From NCBI GenBank assembly GCA_027308685.1, contig DAIDEE010000030.1:29089-93088 (forward strand): DNA of 64,000 nt, read 5' to 3'. Origin of the DNA: Acidocella sp. (GTDB taxonomy: Bacteria > Pseudomonadota > Alphaproteobacteria > Acetobacterales > Acetobacteraceae). A model generated the notes under the pieces. That model was given only the letters and a program-made list of their open reading frames with translations. It did no database searches and was not told where the DNA came from. Shown one piece after another: positions 55,064-64,000 of this stretch (within the stretch, counting starts at the first letter, position 1; each line of letters opens with the position of its first letter). The position numbers and the translations under genes are program-made.

Positions 55064-56493
55064 CCGCAGCCGCCTTCGCAGCCTTTGCACCTTTCACGCT
55101 GCTCGGCACGCTCACCATCATCGTGATGCTGCTGATCGCCATCCGCCGCAGCCATAAACTCGCGGCTTTCTCCACCATCACCGGCTTGGGGCTGTGCTGT
55201 ATCGCACTGCCGTTCGCGGCCCCCGCATCCCCCGTCCAGGTGACGCCTTTATTCGTTATCGACGGCACCGCGCTATTTTATGCGGGGCTGGTGCTCGGCG
55301 CGGCGCTGGTTGTTGCCATCCTCTCCTACGCCTATCTCGACAGCACGGCGCACGGGCCGCGCGAGGAATATTATCTGCTGCTGCTCACTGCAACACTCGG
55401 CGCCGCCGTGCTGCCGGCAAGCGTGCATTTCGCCTCCTTTTTCCTCGGCCTTGAGACGCTTAGCATCTCGCTGCTTGGCCTGATCGCCTATGCCAGCCCG
55501 CGCGCAACAGCCGCTGAGGCTGGCATCAAATATCTCATCCTCGGCGGCGCTTCCTCCGCCTTCCTCCTGTTCGGCATGGCGCTGATCTACGCTGACCTGG
55601 GCACCATGTCGTTCGCCGACATCGGCACGCTGGCTCATGCCGGCAGCCCGCACGATCTCTACCGGCTGGCCGGTGTCGCCATGATTCTCATCGGTGTCGC
55701 CTTCAAACTCTCGCTGGTGCCATTCCACATGTGGACACCCGATATTTATGAAGCCGCACCAGCCCCGGTCACGGCCTTTGTCGCGGTGGTCTCGAAGATC
55801 GCTGTATTCGCGGTGATATTACGCTACTTCATCCTCGCCGAAGGTCCGGCCGATGCCTCGCTACGTATGGGCCTGGCCGTCATTGCGATCCTCTCGATGC
55901 TTGGCGGTAATGTGCTGGCGCTGCTGCAAAACAACGTCAAGCGCATGCTTGCCTATTCTTCTATCGCTCATCTCGGTTATCTGCTGGTCGCCTTTCTCGC
56001 AGCCGGGACATTAGGGATTGAAGCCGCTGCCTATTACCTCGCCGCCTATGCCGTTACCAGCCTCGGCGCTTTCGGCATCGTTGGCCTGCTCAGCGCACCA
56101 GGCGCGGGGCGCGATGCCGACCAGATCGATGACTATCGCGGCCTGTTCCGTACTCGCCCGTTTCTGGCAGCCAGCCTCGCCCTGATGCTGCTCTCGCTGG
56201 CAGGCATTCCGCCGACAATGGGCTTCTTTGGTAAATTTTACCTCATCGTCGCGGGCGTCGGCACCGGATTATTCTGGCCGGTGGCGGCGCTCGTCCTCGG
56301 CAGCGTAATCGGGCTTTATTATTATTTGCGCGTATTGGTGGTCATGGCGATGCCAAACGAATCCACCACACCCGTGCCCGTTACAGTACCATTATTCGGC
56401 ACCGCCGTTATTGCGGTATTACTGGCCTTGCTGGTCGCCCTCGGTACCTATCCAGCGCCCGCCATCGCGTTGATCCGAATGGCTGTTGGCTGA
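55060..56493 (+). CDS. nuoN: NADH-quinone oxidoreductase subunit N
   Basis: [37 protein letters not shown]. Confidence 0.96.
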   Translation: MTAAAFAAFAPFTLLGTLTIIVMLLIAIRRSHKLAAFSTITGLGLCCIALPFAAPASPVQVTPLFVIDGTALFYAGLVLGAALVVAILSYAYLDSTAHGPREEYYLLLLTATLGAAVLPASVHFASFFLGLETLSISLLGLIAYASPRATAAEAGIKYLILGGASSAFLLFGMALIYADLGTMSFADIGTLAHAGSPHDLYRLAGVAMILIGVAFKLSLVPFHMWTPDIYEAAPAPVTAFVAVVSKIAVFAVILRYFILAEGPADASLRMGLAVIAILSMLGGNVLALLQNNVKRMLAYSSIAHLGYLLVAFLAAGTLGIEAAAYYLAAYAVTSLGAFGIVGLLSAPGAGRDADQIDDYRGLFRTRPFLAASLALMLLSLAGIPPTMGFFGKFYLIVAGVGTGLFWPVAALVLGSVIGLYYYLRVLVVMAMPNESTTPVPVTVPLFGTAVIAVLLALLVALGTYPAPAIALIRMAVG

Positions 56494-56636
56494 TCGAACC
56501 CGATATCTACCGCTGTGCATTTTGCATGGCTTGATAGAGACCTCCAGAATCAATGCGCTACATAGGGCGGCGCAAAAAGTGCATACTGCTAATTGGCATA
56601 TTCGGTTTATCCGTCACAACATGCGGGGCAAGGACC

Positions 56637-57068
56637 ATGACCACCATCCGCCATATTCTCGACCAGAAAGGCTGGGGATCAATCGTACTGAGCAGCCACC
56701 GGACAATTCCACAAGTGGCAAAATTTCTAACAGCCAAACGAATCGGCGCCGCCCCGGTCGTCGATGATCACGGCGTTCTGGCCGGCATGCTCTCAGAGCG
56801 CGACATCATGCGCTTTGTCAGCGACCTCGGCGAAGATACCAAAAAACAGACCGCTGCCGACCTAATGACGCCGCTTGTTGCCTCATGCACACCTGAAAGT
56901 ACCATTCTGGATGCCATGCTGTTAATGACCAACAAGCGTTGCCGTCATCTACCCGTTTTTGAAGATGGCGCGCTGGTTGGAATGGTAAGCATCGGCGATC
57001 TTGTAAAAGCAAGGCTGGAAGAAGCCGAATACGAAGTCGCCTCACTACGCGCCTACATCACCTCATAG
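56637..57068 (+). CDS. CBS-domain protein
   Basis: Two CBS motifs: KRIGAAPVVDDHGVLAGMLSERDIMRFV and KRCRHLPVFEDGALVGMVSIGDLVKARLEE; ATG at 56637. Confidence 0.9.
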   Translation: MTTIRHILDQKGWGSIVLSSHRTIPQVAKFLTAKRIGAAPVVDDHGVLAGMLSERDIMRFVSDLGEDTKKQTAADLMTPLVASCTPESTILDAMLLMTNKRCRHLPVFEDGALVGMVSIGDLVKARLEEAEYEVASLRAYITS

Positions 57069-57185
57069 CGCGCTTTACCGGTCATAGCCGATGACGCCCG
57101 TCCGACAGTTACGAACAAATCGCCCGTGAAGAACGCGTAACCATCTGAACTACTTTTGGAATCTAATGTTTTGGTGCTGTTTGGA

Positions 57186-57223
57186 TTGCCAGAAACGTCG
57201 TGTTTTCTGACTTTTTCTGGCAA
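57186..57223. other. Inverted repeat inside the IS left end
   Basis: TTGCCAGAAA ... TTTCTGGCAA, perfect 10-bp arms with 18-nt loop. Confidence 0.75.
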
Positions 57224-57281
57224 TTTGATTCGGCGCGGCGTGTTGTGATTCTCTGCCTTTGGAACGTTTTTGGGGACATGA

Positions 57282-58625
57282 ATGCGACCAAAGGAACCTC
57301 GCCATAGCGGCCAGCATGACCTTTTGCGGTCACGGTTGGATCAGATCATCGACACGGGACACGCGCTCGCCAAATTGGCGCGGACCATCGATTGGGACTT
57401 TCCCAGCCAGCAACTCGGCGCCGTTTATACCGACCAGTCGGGGCGGCGCCGTTACCGACGCGGCTGATGGCGGGTTGGGAAATCCTCAAGCCCATGCACG
57501 ATCTTTCCGATGAAGCCTTAAGCGACCCGCTGGCTGGAGAACCCGTATTATCAATATTTCTGCGGCCAAGAATTCTTCTGCCACAAGCCGCCGTTTGACC
57601 GCTCCTCGATGACCCGCTGGCGCCAGCGCATGGCCGAGGATCGGCTGGTAGCACTGCTGCAAGAAAGTCTGGCCGCGGCAACGCGCACGGGTGCCGCCAA
57701 GCCGGCGGACTTTACCCGCGTGATCGTCGACACCACCGTGCAGCCAAAGGCGATTGCCCACCCAACCGACGCCAAACTTTTGTTCCGCGCGCGCGAGCAC
57801 CTGGTCCGCCAGGCCAAGCGGCACGGTGTGGTGCTGCGCCAGTCTTATCAGCGTGTCGGCAAGATCGCGCTGATCCGCCACCAACGCTACGCGCATGCCA
57901 AGCAATTCAACCGTGCCAATCGGACGATGAAAACTTTGCGAACGCAGCTCGGCCGGGTGCTGCGCGACATTCGCCGAAAAATCCAAGACAACGAAGATTT
58001 GACCGCCGCTTTTGCAGCAAAACTGGCGCTCGCCGCGCGCGTGCATGCGCAACAGCCCAAGCAGCGCGGCCAGAAAATTTTCAGCCTGCACGCACCGGAG
58101 GTGGAGTGCATCGGCAAGGGCAAGGCCCACAAACCTTACGAATTTGGCGTCAAAGTCTCGGTCGCCACACCAATCCAACGCTGCAGGGGCGGCCAGTTCG
58201 TTGCCCATGTTGCGGCATTGCCGGGCAACCCCTATGACGGCCACACGCTGGCCAAGGTGGTCCCAGACATCACCCGGCAAATCGGCGTCAGCCTGCAACG
58301 CGTCATCGCCGATGCCGGATACCGCGGCCATAACGCGCCCAAAGGCCGGGGCCTGAGCGTGTTCACCTCCGGCCAGAAACGAGGTGTCACCGACAAGATC
58401 AAACGAGAGTTCCGCCGACGCTCAGCAGTCGAGCCGGTCATCGGCCATCTCAAATCAAGTCACAGAATGGACCGCAACCACCTCAAAGGCCGCACCGGCG
58501 ACGCCGCAAACGCCCTGCTCGCCGCAATAGGCTACAACTTCCGCCTCCTGGTCGCCTGGATCACCCTTCTTTGGGCCTTCATCCAGACCGTCATTCAAGG
58601 CAATGCGAAGACCCAATTCGTCTGA
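57282..58625 (+). pseudogene. IS5-family transposase, frame-disrupted near the N-terminus; DDE part (57609-58625) open
   Basis: Homologous segments occur in frame 0 (MRPKEPRHSGQHDLL...), frame 2 (LPTRLMAGWEILKPMHDLSDEALSD) and frame 0 again (RWLENPYYQYFCGQEFFCHKPPFDRSSMTRWRQRM...). Confidence 0.8.
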
Positions 58626-58849
58626 AGTCAGCGTTCTTCACGGACGACTATGTAGCGCGGCTGCGCCCGGAGCATGGGCGCAAGAGGGCTCTGGTGTTAG
58701 CTTGCGTAAATAACGAGCAGGCATCGCATACGGCCCGGATTTGCGCGGGGCGGGAGTTTAGCCTGGCCATTTTACCATCCATGATAATGAAGCCGAATTT
58801 GGCGGCGACCACCATCTTATAATGCACATTTTGCAGTGCCTCCCCCACG

Positions 58850-58983
58850 TACAGCCTGATCGTCACCGCCAAGATGAATAACATTGACCCGCAGGCTTGG
58901 CTCGCCGATGTCTGGGCACGGATAGCCAAACATCCAGCACATTGGCTTGATGAGTTGTTACCCTGGAAGTGGACAAAAGCAGG
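58850..58983 (+). pseudogene. IS66-family transposase (TnpC) C-terminal remnant
   Basis: Manual translation YSLIVTAKMNNIDPQAWLADVWARIAKHPAHWLDELLPWKWTKA matches the IS66 transposase C-terminal pattern. Confidence 0.8.
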
Positions 58984-59107
58984 AATAGTTCAACTCGCCA
59001 CATTAACGACCGCGGTGACCGCCGGATGGTTATGATCCGTTCGACCTGCTGCTGGAAACACCGCGCTCGACCAAGGCACTGTTGTAGGACTTAGCTATGC
59101 CGAAAGG

Positions 59108-59156
59108 TGCAACCATAAAAAATTAATAGTTGTACTATTATACAAAAAAGTGTAAC
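59108..59156 (+). promoter_or_regulatory. Candidate PutA operator region upstream of putA
   Basis: TGCAAC (reverse of GTTGCA) at 59108-59113, GTTGTA at 59129-59134, TGTAAC at 59151-59156, and palindrome AATAGT-TGT-ACTATT at 59125-59139. Confidence 0.45.
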
Positions 59157-59192
59157 CGCCTCCAAAAATAGGTATAACTTTTAGAGGGTGTT

Positions 59193-62100
59193 TTGGCAAT
59201 TACAACGATTGGCGTGAAAATCGACGAGCATATTCGTTTGCGGTTGAAAGCCGCGGCCGAGGCGCAGGCGCGCACGCCGCACTGGGTCGTCAAGCAGATG
59301 ATTATGGCAGGGTTGGAGCGGCTGGAGCGCGGTGAGAGCCTGCAAGGCGGTACCGAAGAGGCTGACGCCGAGGCTGCGCCGCAGGAAGAAGAAGTGGAAA
59401 TTTTTACGCCTTTTTTGGAATTTGCCCAGGATGTGCAGCCGCAGAGCGTGCTGCGCGCCGCCATAACCGCAGCATACCGGCGGCCGGAGGAAGATTGTGT
59501 CCCGGCGTTGATCGCCCATGCCACGCTGCCCGCCAAACAGGCCGCGGCGGTGCAGGATACCGCGAAAAACCTGGTGGTGAAGCTGCGCGCCAAGCGCACG
59601 CGCGGCATTGTGGAAATCTTGTTGCAGGAATACGCACTCTCCAGCCAAGAGGGCGTGGCCCTTATGTGCCTGGCCGAGGCGCTGCTGCGCATCCCCGACA
59701 GTGCCACCCGCGACGCGCTGATCCGCGACAAGATCGGCGCAGGGAACTGGCAGAGTCATCTGGGCGGCAGCCAGTCGTTATTTGTGAACGCCGCGACCTG
59801 GGGGCTGCTGCTCACCGGCAAGCTCGCCGCCACCAATAGCGAAGCCAGCCTCTCTTCCGCTCTTACCAAACTGGTGGCCCGCAGCGGCGAGCCGGTGGTG
59901 CGCGGTGGCGTGCATATCGCCATGCGCCTCATGGGTGAGCAGTTTGTTGTGGGCCAGAGCATTGCCGAGGCGCTGGCCAACAGCCGGAAATGGGAGGCGA
60001 AAGGGTTTCGATACTCCTATGACATGCTCGGCGAAGCGGCGCTGACCGCGCACGACGCGGCGCGGTATCTGCGCGACTATGAGCAGGCGATCCACGCCAT
60101 CGGTAAAGCGGCGCGGCGTAAAGGTATTTACGAAGGTCCCGGTATTTCGATCAAACTTTCAGCATTGCACCCGCGCTATGCACGCGCTCAGCGCGACCGC
60201 GTGATGAACGAGTTGCTGCCCCGCCTGACTGACCTGGCCAAGCTCGCGCGCTCTTATGACATCGGGTTGAATATCGACGCGGAGGAAGCCGACCGGCTGG
60301 AGCTTTCGCTGGACCTAATGGAGAGTCTATGCTTCGAGCCTGCCCTGCATGGCTGGAACGGGATCGGCTTTGTCGTGCAGGCGTACCAGAAACGCGCCCC
60401 TTCTTTGCTGGATTATCTCATCGACCTGGCGCACCGCAGCAAACACCGGCTGATGGTCCGGCTGGTGAAGGGCGCGTATTGGGATTCAGAAATCAAACGT
60501 GCGCAGCTTGATGGCTTGGAAGGATTTCCGGTGTTTACCCGTAAGGTGCATACCGATGTCTCCTACCTCGCCTGCGCGAAAAAGCTGCTAGCCGCACCCG
60601 ATGCGATCTTTCCGCAATTCGCCACGCATAATGCGCAAACCGTGGCGTGCATCCACACCATGGCGGGCGAGAATTTCTACCGTGGCCAATATGAGTTCCA
60701 GTGCCTGCATGGCATGGGCGAGTCACTGTATGAGGATGTCGTTGGCCCGCAGTATTTGAACCGCCCGTGCCGCATTTATGCGCCGGTTGGCACGCACGAG
60801 ACGCTGCTGGCGTATCTGGTGCGCCGCCTGCTGGAAAACGGCGCCAACACTTCATTCGTCAATAAAATCGCTGATCCCAAGGTCAATATTGACGAGTTGA
60901 TCGCCGACCCGGTGAACGAGGCGCGCAAGATTGTGCCGCTGGGTGCGCCACATGAGAAAATCGCCCTTCCGCGCGCCCTTTTTGGCGCCACGCGCGCCAA
61001 CTCGGCGGGGTTTGACCTCTCCAACGAACAGCGCCTGGGCTCGCTCGCCTCCGCCATGCTCGCCGGGCTGGCCACCCACTGGCAAGCAGGCCCGATTCTC
61101 GCCACCGGCGAAGTTGCTGGCACGGCGCGGATAATCTGCAACCCGGCGGATACGCGCGACAAGGTCGGCCAGGTGGTGGAAGCAGTGCCGGAACTTGTTG
61201 ATACGGCCTTCACTTTGGCGCACGAGGCGGCACCGATCTGGCAATCCACCCCGCCGGAGGACCGTGCCGCCGCCTTGCAGCGCGCCGCTGATCTTCTGGA
61301 AGCGCGGTTGCCGGCATTGGTAGGGCTGATTATCCGCGAGGCAGGCAAAACCATTCCTGCCGCCATTGGCGAAGTCCGCGAGGCGGTGGATTTTCTGCGG
61401 TATTATGCCCACCAGATTGCAACAAGTTTCGATAACGATACGCATCGTCCGCTGGGGCCGGTGGTGGCGATCAGTCCGTGGAATTTCCCCCTCGCCATCT
61501 TTATAGGCCAGATCAGTGCCGCGCTCGCCGCCGGTAATGTGGTGCTGGCAAAACCGGCGGAGGAAACCCCGTTGATCGCCGCCGCAGCCGTGCATCTGCT
61601 ACTCGAGGCTGGCATTCCGCCTGGTGCGTTGCAGATGCTGCCGGGTGATGGCCGCATCGGCGCCGCGCTGATTAGCGATACGCGCGTGCGTGGCGTGCTG
61701 TTTACTGGTTCTACCGAAGTTGCGAGGCTGATCCAGGTACAGCTTTCTGACCGGCTGGACGCACGCGGCCAGCCGATCCCACTCGTCGCGGAAACTGGCG
61801 GGCAAAACGCGATGGTGGTGGACTCCTCCGCACTGCCCGAACAGGCGGTTGTCGACATCATCGCCTCGGCCTTCGATTCAGCCGGGCAGCGCTGCTCGGC
61901 CCTACGGATTTTGCTGGTGCAGGAAGACATCGCGCCACGGCTGCTCATCATGCTAAAAGGTGCCATGGCAGAGCTTACCCTCGGCCGGCCGGATCATCTC
62001 GCCACAGATATTGGTCCGGTCATCAGCGCGCAGGCGCGGCAAAACATCGCAACGCATGTCGAGACGATGCGCGCGCGCGGCTATCATGTATTTGCGCCGG

Positions 62101-63035
62101 AACTGACAAAATTCTGCGCGCAGGGCTGGTTCATGGCACCCACGGTCATTGAAATTCCCTCGATTGATGTGTTGGGGCGCGAGGTTTTCGGCCCCGTGCT
62201 GCATGTGTTGCGCTATAAACGCAACGAGCTGGACAATGCGATAGATGCCGTGAATGCACTGGGCTATGGTTTGACCTTTGGTATCCATAGCCGGATCGAG
62301 GAGAGCATCACGCATCTGATTAATCGGACTCACGCCGGGAATATTTATATCAACCGCAATATTATCGGTGCAGTGGTGGGCGTACAGCCATTTGGCGGGC
62401 ATGGACTCTCCGGCACTGGACCAAAGGCTGGCGGGCCGCTCTATCTGCGCCGCCTGCTGGAGCAGCGCCCTGGCGCGCATAATCTGCCCGTGGGCGATGC
62501 TTCAGAGACCCTGCTGGGTTTCATCGCGCATTTACAAACTCGCAATGCAGATACCGCTGATTTCGCCCATTACGCAGCCGATGCGCCGGCCCGCGCGGAG
62601 CTGACATTACCCGGCCCCGTTGGCGAGCTGAACCAATACCGGCTGTTGCCCAGGGGCAAGGTGCTGTGCCGCGCGGCAACGCAAAGCGGCCTGCTGCGTC
62701 AGATCGCCGCGTGCCTTGCCACGGGTAATATAGCGGCCGTGCCGAACCTCGCGGATTATCCAGCCTTGCAGAAAATGCCAGCAGCTTTGGCAAAGCACAT
62801 TATGCCCGCCGACGCCGCGCCCGATGCCGCGCTGTTCGATGGTGATGCCACAATGCTGCGCGCATTCATGGCGAAACTGGCAGCGAAGAGCCACGCGATA
62901 ATCGCCGTGCATAGCCTGCCGCGCGAGGGTGGGCACACCGGCGATTATCCACTGGAACTCCTGATTTCCGAGCAATCCATCAGCACCAACACCGCCGCCG
63001 CGGGTGGCAATGCCAGCCTGATGGCAATTGGTTGA
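59193..63035 (+). CDS. putA: Bifunctional proline dehydrogenase / L-glutamate gamma-semialdehyde dehydrogenase with N-terminal RHH DNA-binding domain
   Basis: N-terminal ribbon-helix-helix (TTIGVKIDEHIRLRLKAAAEA), PRODH domain, ALDH domain (ISPWNFPLAIFIGQISAALAAGN, DSAGQRCSALRIL). TTG start. Confidence 0.96.
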   Translation: MAITTIGVKIDEHIRLRLKAAAEAQARTPHWVVKQMIMAGLERLERGESLQGGTEEADAEAAPQEEEVEIFTPFLEFAQDVQPQSVLRAAITAAYRRPEEDCVPALIAHATLPAKQAAAVQDTAKNLVVKLRAKRTRGIVEILLQEYALSSQEGVALMCLAEALLRIPDSATRDALIRDKIGAGNWQSHLGGSQSLFVNAATWGLLLTGKLAATNSEASLSSALTKLVARSGEPVVRGGVHIAMRLMGEQFVVGQSIAEALANSRKWEAKGFRYSYDMLGEAALTAHDAARYLRDYEQAIHAIGKAARRKGIYEGPGISIKLSALHPRYARAQRDRVMNELLPRLTDLAKLARSYDIGLNIDAEEADRLELSLDLMESLCFEPALHGWNGIGFVVQAYQKRAPSLLDYLIDLAHRSKHRLMVRLVKGAYWDSEIKRAQLDGLEGFPVFTRKVHTDVSYLACAKKLLAAPDAIFPQFATHNAQTVACIHTMAGENFYRGQYEFQCLHGMGESLYEDVVGPQYLNRPCRIYAPVGTHETLLAYLVRRLLENGANTSFVNKIADPKVNIDELIADPVNEARKIVPLGAPHEKIALPRALFGATRANSAGFDLSNEQRLGSLASAMLAGLATHWQAGPILATGEVAGTARIICNPADTRDKVGQVVEAVPELVDTAFTLAHEAAPIWQSTPPEDRAAALQRAADLLEARLPALVGLIIREAGKTIPAAIGEVREAVDFLRYYAHQIATSFDNDTHRPLGPVVAISPWNFPLAIFIGQISAALAAGNVVLAKPAEETPLIAAAAVHLLLEAGIPPGALQMLPGDGRIGAALISDTRVRGVLFTGSTEVARLIQVQLSDRLDARGQPIPLVAETGGQNAMVVDSSALPEQAVVDIIASAFDSAGQRCSALRILLVQEDIAPRLLIMLKGAMAELTLGRPDHLATDIGPVISAQARQNIATHVETMRARGYHVFAPELTKFCAQGWFMAPTVIEIPSIDVLGREVFGPVLHVLRYKRNELDNAIDAVNALGYGLTFGIHSRIEESITHLINRTHAGNIYINRNIIGAVVGVQPFGGHGLSGTGPKAGGPLYLRRLLEQRPGAHNLPVGDASETLLGFIAHLQTRNADTADFAHYAADAPARAELTLPGPVGELNQYRLLPRGKVLCRAATQSGLLRQIAACLATGNIAAVPNLADYPALQKMPAALAKHIMPADAAPDAALFDGDATMLRAFMAKLAAKSHAIIAVHSLPREGGHTGDYPLELLISEQSISTNTAAAGGNASLMAIG

Positions 63036-63102
63036 TTTCACGGAAAAACATAGCCATGCTCTCCACTCAATCCCCGCGCAGCATCGTCATGGTCCGCCCG
63101 CA

Positions 63103-63618
63103 TCATTTCTCACCCAATGCGGACACCGCGCGCGGTAATAGCTTACAGGCCAACGACGCTTCCCGCACGGGCAGTTCAGCCCGGCGAATAATAATGCCCA
63201 TCTTCTTGACGGGAACTAGTACCTCTGCACAGAGAGTTTGACGGGTTGCTGTTTGATTTCGGCGCAGAATTGGCAACGCCTCGGGTGCAATCATAAGTTG
63301 GATACTGCGGGCTATGCCCTGTTCACGTTTAATGAGGCCATTTCGTTCGAGGGTGAGCCCCATTTGGTGGACGGTGGGTGCGGTGACCTTAAAGTGCCGC
63401 TGGATATCTGCTTCAGCAGGTGGGCGCCGGAGCACGCGCATATAGGCATAGATGAAGGCAAGGTATTGCCCCATCAGTTCAGTCAGATGAGAAAATGCTC
63501 TAACGTCTCGAGTTGGGAAATCTATGAAGATGTAAACGTAAAACTTGATTTGTTTCAGATAATCTATTTCAATTTTGACTGCTTTATTTTGGCCACGGAT
63601 AGTTTTTAATTTGAGCAT
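63103..63618 (-). CDS. LexA/MarR-like winged-helix DNA-binding protein
   Basis: YMRVLRRPPAEADIQRHFKVTAPTVHQMGLTLERNGLIKREQGIARSIQLMIAPEALPIL; real start may be the ATG near 63474. Confidence 0.65.
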   Translation of the reverse strand: MLKLKTIRGQNKAVKIEIDYLKQIKFYVYIFIDFPTRDVRAFSHLTELMGQYLAFIYAYMRVLRRPPAEADIQRHFKVTAPTVHQMGLTLERNGLIKREQGIARSIQLMIAPEALPILRRNQTATRQTLCAEVLVPVKKMGIIIRRAELPVREASLACKLLPRAVSALGEK

Positions 63619-64000
63619 CGAACATCGAGTCCCGAACCGCTTGATTAAAATCGATTAATCTTCTTTCGAGAGTTCCTAATGGTAATGTGGGGAAATCTGT
63701 CTTGTAGATGATAAGTATGAAATCCGATATCCAATACCTTGCCGTAGTCTGACCGTTCGGTGTCTTCAAAAGACTCAGATTTTCCGACGGAATTGGAAGA
63801 GGATAAACTGTTTTTGGAATAGTTAATTGCCAGCCTGGTTCTGAAGGATAAGGAATACTCGTGTGTGGATGCCCCCCGTTTTGCAAGAAGATTTTTCGAT
63901 CATTTTTTGCGGTTGGCACTTGTATCGGTCGTGTGTCAGGCCTGTTTCGTGGCGTTATATATGCCTTGGCCGGTATGCAGTTCGAAGAACAGGGGCCACA
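63584..64000 (-). CDS. Hypothetical protein, N-terminus truncated by the window edge
   Basis: Frame stays open from the listed start to the window end; my extension reads CGPCSSNCIPAKAYITPRNRPDTRPIQVPTAKNDRKIF... Confidence 0.55.
   Translation of the reverse strand, partial: CGPCSSNCIPAKAYITPRNRPDTRPIQVPTAKNDRKIFLQNGGHPHTSIPYPSEPGWQLTIPKTVYPLPIPSENLSLLKTPNGQTTARYWISDFILIIYKTDFPTLPLGTLERRLIDFNQAVRDSMFDAQIKNYPWPK

Larger units (their letters stand above)
57119..58648 (+). mobile_element. IS5-family-like insertion sequence with near-matching terminal inverted repeats
   Basis: Left TCGCCCGTGAAGAACGCG versus right end read on the minus strand TCGTCCGTGAAGAACGCT, flanking a DDE transposase. Confidence 0.75.

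Overview
This 64 kb window is GC-rich, mostly housekeeping chromosome from an alphaproteobacterium. The gene content suggests Acetobacteraceae, but that is inference. From left to right it carries: rpmH-rnpA-yidD-yidC-engB-argB; nnrU-like, cytochrome P450 and glycosyltransferase-like genes; glnB-glnA (minus strand) with a sigma54-like promoter; an aminotransferase; tRNA-His(GTG); mobA; an arsenic operon including an ArsR-arsenate reductase fusion; mutL; a four-gene cluster (molybdopterin oxidoreductase, class-I amidotransferase, glutamine-synthetase-like ligase, TIM-barrel protein); SPFH and MaoC genes; rmuC; a copper/cytochrome-oxidase accessory cluster (two SCO proteins, cytochrome c, PCuAC, CHRD); folB; uvrC; DUF3443; AmpG-like; DUF3617; typA; GT9; a lytic transglycosylase; an orphan cpaE; gyrB; a complete nuoA-N operon with fused nuoCD; a CBS protein; a damaged IS5-like element beside an IS66 remnant; trifunctional putA; and an AT-richer right end with a LexA/MarR-like HTH gene and a truncated ORF. 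I found no CRISPR array, prophage or obvious defence system. The observations most worth checking are: a decayed DUF3617 paralog absent from the ORF track, the molybdopterin/GATase/GS-like/TIM-barrel cluster, an N7-cluster (E. coli-type) complex I, a candidate CueR/HmrR operator, candidate PutA operators, a DnaA-box-bearing AT-rich gap upstream of uvrC, and a 600-bp gyrB-nuoA gap with hairpin potential.
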